From: Gammaproteobacteria bacterium
GTDB taxonomy: Bacteria > Pseudomonadota > Gammaproteobacteria > S012-40
Assembly (NCBI GenBank): GCA_015491615.1
Contig: WFVN01000018.1
Coordinates: forward strand, 1 to 5,742
DNA: 5,742 bases
Reading direction: 5' to 3'
In this document: positions 1-4,374 of the stretch, in pieces
Position numbering within the stretch: the stretch's first letter is position 1
Layout: every line of letters starts with the position of its first letter
The notes under the pieces: model-generated
What the model saw: the letters and a program-made list of their open reading frames with translations, nothing else
The model's database searches: none
Told to the model about the DNA's origin: nothing
Made by a program: the position numbers and the translations under genes

Positions 1-125
1 AGTTCCGCCAGCGGGCCATGCACGAGTTGCTGGAATTCGCCCGCCAATACTGTCAGGAACACCCCATGGCCCCGGTCGATGTGCCGATCAGGACACGGGT
101 CGTGGCCAAGGAAGCCGTTTCATGA
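1..125 (+). CDS. 3' end of an unrecognised gene (partial)
   Basis: An open frame enters from the left edge with codons in phase at base 3 and ends with TGA at 123-125. It gives about 40 residues, which include the stretches MHELLEFARQYC and VPIRTRVVAKEAVS. Third codon positions are mostly G or C, as in the genes that follow, and the stop overlaps the next start as ATGA. Both facts support real coding. I do not recognise the family from this fragment. An in-frame ATG at 18 exists but has no clear ribosome site, so the true start is probably outside the window. Confidence 0.6.
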   Translation, partial: FRQRAMHELLEFARQYCQEHPMAPVDVPIRTRVVAKEAVS

Positions 126-859
126 AGAATTACGCGGTCATCCAGCACAATTACAGCGAGTATTTGGGAGCCATCGAACATCAGTTGGAGCTGCGCGACA
201 TCGGCTTTTCCTATTTTCGTCCCTTCGTCGGCCAGGACCTGCCCGGCACTGCCGTCCACTTCGACGCCCTGTTCATCCTCGCCGCCTCCTGGCCCCTGGC
301 GGACAAGGAGAAGAATCCCTGGGTGGACGGCGAGCGGCGCCTCATCGACATGTTCCTGAAGGCCGACCGGCCGGTGGTGGGCATCGCCTACGGCGGCCAG
401 CTCCTCGCCCACCACTTCGGCGGCGAGGCCCGTCCCGAACCCCTGCACCGGGCCTATTGGACGGTGGCCCACGCCACCGAGGCAGGGCGCGACGACCCCC
501 TGGCCCAGGCGGTGGACGGGCGCCACGTGTTGGTGATGGTGCACGGCGACGTGGACCTGCCCGAGGGCGTGTCTCCGATCCTGGTGGACGACGAGGGCCG
601 CTGGATCGCCGCCCGCCCCCATGCCAATGCCTACGCCCTCCTGTTTCGCCCGGAGCTCAAGCCGGGCATGCTGGAGGACATGGTCATGGAAGCGAAGCGC
701 GAAGTGCCGGAGCACATCGGCGAGCTGCTGGCGGAATTCCGTGAGCGCTGGACGGAGGCCCAGGAGACCACCGACCGGGTCATCGTTGCCCTGGTGCAGG
801 CCCTGGGACTGATGAAGGAACGCAAGAAACCGCCCGTCTTCCACATCAAGGTGGAGTGA
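122..859 (+). CDS. Class I glutamine amidotransferase-like protein, catalytic residues lost
   Basis: This 245-residue protein has the fold signature of a class I (triad) glutamine amidotransferase, close to the GMP synthase-like group. Seen in sequence: a start typical of the family (MKNYAVIQHN), a central core VVGIAYGGQLLAHHFGG at 85-101, a VMVHGDVDLPEG segment at 138-149, and ALLFRPEL at 172-179. In active members the elbow reads G-[IV]-C-x-G-x-Q and the later motif reads F-H-P-E. Here the nucleophile Cys is Ala89 (gcc at 386-388) and the catalytic His is Arg176 (cgc at 647-649), while Glu178 is kept. The protein therefore probably cannot hydrolyse glutamine and may serve as a binding or regulatory subunit; that role is inference. 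About 65 residues follow the domain and look helical and charged. ATG at 122 has AAGGAAG at 108-114 as ribosome site. It overlaps the gene before by 4 bases and the gene after by 1 base. Confidence 0.85.
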   Translation: MKNYAVIQHNYSEYLGAIEHQLELRDIGFSYFRPFVGQDLPGTAVHFDALFILAASWPLADKEKNPWVDGERRLIDMFLKADRPVVGIAYGGQLLAHHFGGEARPEPLHRAYWTVAHATEAGRDDPLAQAVDGRHVLVMVHGDVDLPEGVSPILVDDEGRWIAARPHANAYALLFRPELKPGMLEDMVMEAKREVPEHIGELLAEFRERWTEAQETTDRVIVALVQALGLMKERKKPPVFHIKVE

Positions 860-1218
860 TGGCCGATCCGCGCAAGGAATTGTTGCGCCTGTGGGAGCGG
901 ACCAGCGAGGCCGGTCGCGCCCACCTGTTGGAGTACGCTCGCTACCTCAGCGAGCGGATGCCCGCCGAACCCGAGCCTCCGTACCGGCCCAATCCCATCC
1001 CCCCGCGACCGGATGAGACAGTAGTCGGGGCCCTGAAACGCCTGTCCGCCAGCTACCCCATGCTCGACCGGGCGCGCCTGCTGGACGAGACCTCGGTGCT
1101 CATGGCTCAGCACACCCTGGAAGGGCGCCCGCGGGAAGAGGTCATCGCCGAGCTGGAGGCGGTGTTCGTGCGCCATTTCGAACGTTGGCACGCGGAACGG
1201 AAGCGGAGCGGGGGCTGA
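859..1218 (+). CDS. Small hypothetical protein, probably conserved
   Basis: A 119-residue soluble protein that I cannot assign to a named family. The N-terminal third (about 2-34) looks helical, with DPRKELLRLWERTSEAG and LLEYARYLSERM. A proline-rich linker follows (about 35-52, EPEPPYRPNPIPPRP). The C-terminal part (53-115) again looks helical and holds SASYPMLDRARLLDE, VLMAQHTLEGRPREEV and a final E/R-rich helix. There is no signal peptide, membrane segment or metal site. The ATG at 859-861 is preferred over the GTG at 856 because it sits behind AAGGTGGAG (848-856) and forms a TGATG junction with the previous stop. The stop overlaps the permease start in the same way, so its translation is probably coupled to both neighbours. 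A helper role for the amidotransferase-like protein or the permease is possible but unproven. Confidence 0.8.
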   Translation: MADPRKELLRLWERTSEAGRAHLLEYARYLSERMPAEPEPPYRPNPIPPRPDETVVGALKRLSASYPMLDRARLLDETSVLMAQHTLEGRPREEVIAELEAVFVRHFERWHAERKRSGG

Positions 1219-2288
1219 TGGGTGTCGTGAAAAACTGGTGGCGGCGCCACTTCTCCGATCCGCAGGTAGTGATCCTTGCCCTATTGTTGGTGGGGATTTT
1301 CGCCGTCATCCTCTGGTTCGGGGATATCCTCGCGCCGGCCTTGGCGTCGGTAGTCATCGCCTATCTGCTCAACAGCCTCGTGGACCGTTTGCACGAGTGG
1401 GGGATACCACGCCTGGCGGCAGTCTATCTGGTGTTTCTCGTCTTCCTCGCCCTTACCGTGTTCCTGTTCCTGGGGCTCATCCCCCTCTTGTCAGGACAGG
1501 TGGCGCAGTTCATCCAAGAGTTACCGGGCATGATCGCCCGCATCCAGCAAGTGTTGTTGCAGCTCCCCGAACGTTACCCCGGTTTCATCTCCGAGGAGCA
1601 GATCAACGAGGTGATCACTGTCCTGCGCACCGAGCTGGCGCAGTCGGGGCAGGCGCTACTCACCTTCTCCCTCAAATCCATCGCCTCGGCCATCACCCTG
1701 CTGGTGTACATGGTGTTGGTGCCGCTGATGGTCTTCTTCTTCCTCAAGGACAAGGACCGTATCCTCTGTTGGTTGCGTGGCTTCTTGCCCCGTAACACCG
1801 ATCTGGTGACGCGGGTGTGGCGAGAGGTGGACCAGCAGCTGGGTAACTACGTGCGCGGTAAGGTGATCGAGATCATCATCGTCGGCTTGGTGAGTTTCTT
1901 CACCTTCGCTCTCATGGGGCTCAACTACGCCATGCTCCTGGGGGCGTTGGTAGGGTTGTCGGTGGTGGTGCCCTACATCGGTGCGGTGGTGGTGACCATC
2001 CCGGTGGCCCTCATCGCCTTCTTCCAGTGGGGCTGGGGGCCGGATTTCATCTATCTCATGATCGCCTATGCGGTGATCCAGGCCCTGGACGGCAATGTCT
2101 TGGTGCCGCTGTTATTTTCAGAGGCGGTGAATCTACACCCGGTGGCCATCATCCTGGCCATCCTGTTCTTCGGTGGACTGTGGGGGTTCTGGGGGGTGTT
2201 CTTCGCCATCCCCCTGGCGGCTCTGGTGAAAGCGGTGATCGACGCCTGGCCGCGCCTGGAGACGTCGCCCGAGTCCTGCCAGGGCTGA
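1218..2288 (+). CDS. AI-2E family transporter (PerM/YdgG-type permease)
   Basis: A 356-residue inner membrane protein of the AI-2E/PerM permease family, whose members export autoinducer-2 or other small solutes or act as ion antiporters; the substrate cannot be read from sequence. Hydrophobic segments lie at about 17-36, 38-55, 66-92, 155-178, 215-236, 238-268, 276-296 and 306-343. A long amphipathic stretch (93-150, with ELPGMIARIQQVLLQLPERYP) lies between the third and fourth. Family signatures are visible late in the protein: VPYIGAVVVTIP at 251-262, DGNVLVPLLFSEAVNLHP at 291-308, and GFWGVFFAIPLAALVKAV at 323-340. Length is usual for the family. ATG at 1218 is chosen over an in-frame TTG at 1185 because it follows GGAG (1205-1208) at good spacing and makes a TGATG junction with the upstream stop. 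It is the last gene of the + strand cassette and runs head-on into phoH. Confidence 0.93.
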   Translation: MGVVKNWWRRHFSDPQVVILALLLVGIFAVILWFGDILAPALASVVIAYLLNSLVDRLHEWGIPRLAAVYLVFLVFLALTVFLFLGLIPLLSGQVAQFIQELPGMIARIQQVLLQLPERYPGFISEEQINEVITVLRTELAQSGQALLTFSLKSIASAITLLVYMVLVPLMVFFFLKDKDRILCWLRGFLPRNTDLVTRVWREVDQQLGNYVRGKVIEIIIVGLVSFFTFALMGLNYAMLLGALVGLSVVVPYIGAVVVTIPVALIAFFQWGWGPDFIYLMIAYAVIQALDGNVLVPLLFSEAVNLHPVAIILAILFFGGLWGFWGVFFAIPLAALVKAVIDAWPRLETSPESCQG

Positions 2289-2306
2289 GTCAGAGGGCCT
2301 CGGCAG
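2276..2306. other. Imperfect hairpin over the convergent stop codons
   Basis: CTGCCAGG (2276-2283) can pair with CCT-C-GGCAG (2298-2306), giving an 8-bp stem with one bulged C at 2301 and a 14-base loop. The loop holds both stop codons, TGA at 2286-2288 on the + strand and TCA (TGA on the - strand) at 2290-2292. There is no T-tract on either side, so this is not a standard intrinsic terminator. It may slow or protect transcript ends from either direction, or be chance. Confidence 0.3.
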
Positions 2307-3669
2307 CGTAGTCGGCCAGGCGCGAGCGTTCACCCCGCTGGAGGATGATATGGGCGGCGTGCTCCCAGTCCTTGAAGCGGTCCACCACGTAGGTGAGGCC
2401 GGAGGTGGTCTCGGTGAGGTAGGGGGTGTCGATCTGGGCCACGTTGCCCAGGCACACCACCTTGGTGCCGGGGCCGGCGCGGGTGATGAGGGTCTTCATC
2501 TGCTTGGACGTGAGGTTCTGGGCCTCGTCCAGAATCAGGAAGCGGTGGAGGAAGGTGCGCCCGCGCATGAAATTGAGGGAGCGCACCTTGATGCGGGAAT
2601 GGAGCAGCTCCTGTGTGGCGGCCCGCTCCCACTCACTCCCCTCCTGGCGGTTGAGCACTTCCAGATTGTCCATGAGGGCCCCCATCCAGGGAGTCATCTT
2701 CTCTTCCTCGGTGCCCGGCAGGAAGCCGATGTCCTCGCCCACGGGGACGGTCACGCGGGTGACCACGATCTCGTTGAAGCGCTTGTGTTCCAGGGTCTGC
2801 TCGAGGGCGGCGGCGAGGGTCAGGAGGGTTTTGCCGGTGCCCGCCTGGCCCACCAGGGTGACGAAGTCGAACTGGGGGTCGAGGAGGACGTTGAGGGCGA
2901 AGTTCTGGTCCGGGTTGCGGGCGTGGATGCCCCACACGTTCTCCCGGCCGGTGAAGTCGCGCAGCAGCTCCACCACCGCCGTCTCCCCGTCCAGGTGCCG
3001 CACCACCCCCTGGAAGTCCAGGTCGGCGGTGTGGACGAACTGGCCCGGATGCCACTGGCGCACCGCTTCGCCGTGGAAGCGGTAGAAGGTGCGGCCGGCC
3101 TCGTGCCAGGACTCCACTGCCTCCCCCTGGCGCTCCCAGAAGTCCTCGGGCAGCTCGCAGCGGCCGCTGTAGAGGAGGCTCACGTCCTCCAGGACCTGGT
3201 CGTTCTGGTAGTCCTCGGCGTGGATGCCCAGGGCAGCGGCCTTGATGCGCAGGTTGATGTCCTTGGAGACGAGCACCACCTCCACTTCCGGGCGCGCCGT
3301 CTGCAGGGCGATGGCGGTGCCGAGGATGGTGTGGTCGGCCTTGTTGCCGGGGAGGCTGGGGGGGAGCTGGTAGGAGAGTTCCTGGGTCTGAATGAAGAGG
3401 CGCCCGCCGGCCTGCTCGTGTCCGCAGGCCAGGGGCAGGCCCTCGACGATGGTCTCGTGCGCGGCGCCGCGCACCAGGTCTTCGATGAAGCGGCTGGCCT
3501 GGCGGGTGTTGCGTGCCACCTCCGAGTGCCCCTGCTTGTGCTGGTCCAGCTCCTCCAGGACCACCATGGGCAGGAAGACGTCGTGTTCCTGGAAGCGGAA
3601 CAGGCACGCCGGGTCGTGCATGAGGACGTTGGTGTCCAGCACGAACAGGCGCTTGCGTTCGCCGTTCAT
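2290..3669 (-). CDS. phoH: PhoH family protein: PIN domain fused to PhoH ATPase
   Basis: A 459-residue cytoplasmic protein of the PhoH2/YlaK type, in which a PIN ribonuclease domain precedes a PhoH P-loop ATPase. Known members act as RNA helicases coupled to RNA cleavage. PIN part, about 7-145: acidic metal-binding residues are visible at D12 (VLDTN), E39/E40 (VLEELD), D112 (KADHT) and D137 (VSKDINLR), so the nuclease site looks intact. A linker region (about 165-250) has TADLDFQGVVRHLDGE. ATPase part, about 255-455: Walker A GQAGTGKT at 274-281, TVPVGEDIGFLPGT at 307-320, Walker B FLILDEAQ at 377-384, and CLGNVAQID at 406-414. The ATG at 3669 is chosen because the family starts right before the first PIN strand; an upstream ATG at 3738 would lie deep inside bcp. 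There is no clear Shine-Dalgarno, but the start overlaps the bcp stop as ATGA, so translational coupling is likely. Confidence 0.94.
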   Translation of the reverse strand: MNGERKRLFVLDTNVLMHDPACLFRFQEHDVFLPMVVLEELDQHKQGHSEVARNTRQASRFIEDLVRGAAHETIVEGLPLACGHEQAGGRLFIQTQELSYQLPPSLPGNKADHTILGTAIALQTARPEVEVVLVSKDINLRIKAAALGIHAEDYQNDQVLEDVSLLYSGRCELPEDFWERQGEAVESWHEAGRTFYRFHGEAVRQWHPGQFVHTADLDFQGVVRHLDGETAVVELLRDFTGRENVWGIHARNPDQNFALNVLLDPQFDFVTLVGQAGTGKTLLTLAAALEQTLEHKRFNEIVVTRVTVPVGEDIGFLPGTEEEKMTPWMGALMDNLEVLNRQEGSEWERAATQELLHSRIKVRSLNFMRGRTFLHRFLILDEAQNLTSKQMKTLITRAGPGTKVVCLGNVAQIDTPYLTETTSGLTYVVDRFKDWEHAAHIILQRGERSRLADYAAEAL

Positions 3670-4151
3670 GCCTGGGCGAGCTGGCGCAGGGTCTCCAGGA
3701 CTTCTTGGGCGTGGCCGGCCACCTTCACCTTGCGCCATTCGCGGCGCAGGACGCCTTCGGGATCGATGAGGAAGGTGCTGCGCTCGATGCCCATCACCTT
3801 CTTGCCGTACATGTTCTTCTCCTTGATGACGTCGAACAGCCGGCAGAGGGTCTCGTCCGGGTCGGAGATGAGGTCGAAGGGCAGTTCCAGCTTGGCCTTG
3901 AATTTCTCGTGCGAGGCCAGGCTGTCGCGGGAGACGCCCAGGATCTCGGCCCCAAGGGCCTGGAACTCCGGATACAGGTCGCGGAAGTCCTTGGCCTCGT
4001 TGGTGCAGCCGGGGGTGTTGTCGCGCGGGTAGAAGTAGAGCACCGTCCAGTGGCCCTGCAGGTCTTTTTCGGTGACGGTGCGGCCGCCGGTGGCCTGGGC
4101 CTGGAAGGGCGGGATGGGCTGGTCGATCTGGACGCGGGTTTCCTCGTTCAA
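3666..4151 (-). CDS. bcp: Thioredoxin-dependent thiol peroxidase, Bcp/PrxQ family
   Basis: A 161-residue cytoplasmic peroxiredoxin that reduces hydrogen peroxide and organic hydroperoxides. The active-site pattern PxxxTxxC is seen as P42, T46 and C49 in FYPRDNTPGCTNE, and the conserved Arg is R124 in GIERSTFLID. The C-terminal part VIKEKNMYGK (108-117) and WRKVKVAGHA (139-148) is typical of the family. The common resolving Cys five residues after C49 is Lys54, and the alternative helix position (FKAK, K85) also lacks Cys; the only other Cys is C103 (TLCRLFDV). It may act as a one-Cys enzyme or use C103. No ATG is available near the N-terminus. A TTG at 4149-4151 with AGGAGA at 4159-4164 gives a normal family length of about 160, so it is the chosen start; a TTG at 4211 is part of the candidate promoter. 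It is the first gene of a bcp-phoH operon with a 4-base overlap. Confidence 0.92.
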   Translation of the reverse strand: MNEETRVQIDQPIPPFQAQATGGRTVTEKDLQGHWTVLYFYPRDNTPGCTNEAKDFRDLYPEFQALGAEILGVSRDSLASHEKFKAKLELPFDLISDPDETLCRLFDVIKEKNMYGKKVMGIERSTFLIDPEGVLRREWRKVKVAGHAQEVLETLRQLAQA

Positions 4152-4158
4152 GGCCGTC

Positions 4159-4164
4159 TCTCCT
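4159..4164 (-). promoter_or_regulatory. Ribosome binding site that decides the TTG start of bcp
   Basis: AGGAGA on the - strand lies about 7-8 bases before the TTG at 4151. It is the only strong Shine-Dalgarno near the 5' end of bcp and supports that non-ATG start. Confidence 0.65.
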
Positions 4165-4181
4165 GTGCGATCGGGGCCGCT

Positions 4182-4211
4182 AGCATCCCGAATCGGGGCG
4201 CGCCTTGTCAA
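4182..4211 (-). promoter_or_regulatory. Candidate sigma-70 promoter of bcp-phoH
   Basis: On the - strand a perfect TTGACA (4211-4206) is followed after 18 bases by GATGCT (4187-4182), which matches the -10 consensus TATAAT in only 3 of 6 positions. The start of transcription would fall near 4175, giving a short leader with the AGGAGA ribosome site and the TTG start. The -35 is strong and the -10 weak, so an activator could be needed; that is inference. Confidence 0.45.
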
Positions 4212-4218
4212 CGCGTTG
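4209..4218. repeat. Perfect 10-bp palindrome overlapping the -35 box
   Basis: CAACGCGTTG reads the same on both strands and shares three bases with the TTGACA of the candidate bcp promoter. Its position would suit a repressor or activator half-site, but ten bases can arise by chance in GC-rich DNA. Confidence 0.4.
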
Positions 4219-4238
4219 TTTTCAGTGAGGGCGTGGTG

Positions 4239-4269
4239 ACTTCCCGCAAGTGAACCGGAGTCGGGAAGT
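4239..4269. repeat. Inverted repeat, 8-bp arms, upstream of bcp
   Basis: ACTTCCCG (4239-4246) and CGGGAAGT (4262-4269) are perfect reverse complements separated by 15 bases. It lies in the 163-base gap between the surface-protein stop and bcp, about 65-95 bases upstream of the predicted bcp transcription start. No T-run follows on either strand, so a standard terminator is unlikely; an operator site or a weak 3' structure of the upstream transcript are both possible. The remainder of the gap shows no gene; a T-run at 4324-4329 has no stem before it on the + strand. Confidence 0.4.
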
Positions 4270-4374
4270 GGTACTGCCGGCGCCGATGGCTTCGTTGACG
4301 CGGCTGGGCCACCCCCTCCTGTGTTTTTTCCGGAGCCCGGGAGGAGACGCGGACGTCACGCGCGACAAACACGC

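Noticed and set aside
53..1191. Minus-strand open frames opposite the amidotransferase-like gene and the small hypothetical gene
   Set aside because: They overlap well-supported + strand genes with overlapping starts and good ribosome sites, and resemble no family.
3667..3738. Upstream ATG at 3738 as the start of phoH
   Set aside because: It adds 23 Pro/Gly/Arg-rich residues that do not match the family and would overlap bcp by over 70 bases; the ATG at 3669 joins directly to the first PIN strand.
2350..4032. Long open frame of 560 codons on the + strand opposite phoH and bcp
   Set aside because: It is antisense to two genes with clear motifs, has the His/Gly/Val/Leu-rich composition of a high-GC shadow frame, and shows no family motif.
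4152..4211. TTG at 4211 as the start of bcp
   Set aside because: That TTG is part of the TTGACA -35 box, lacks a ribosome site, and adds 20 residues not seen in the family.
4315..4345. Possible terminator around the T-run at 4324-4329
   Set aside because: On the + strand no stem precedes the T-run and no + strand gene ends there; on the - strand the run is A-rich, so it cannot act as a terminator for the surface-protein gene.
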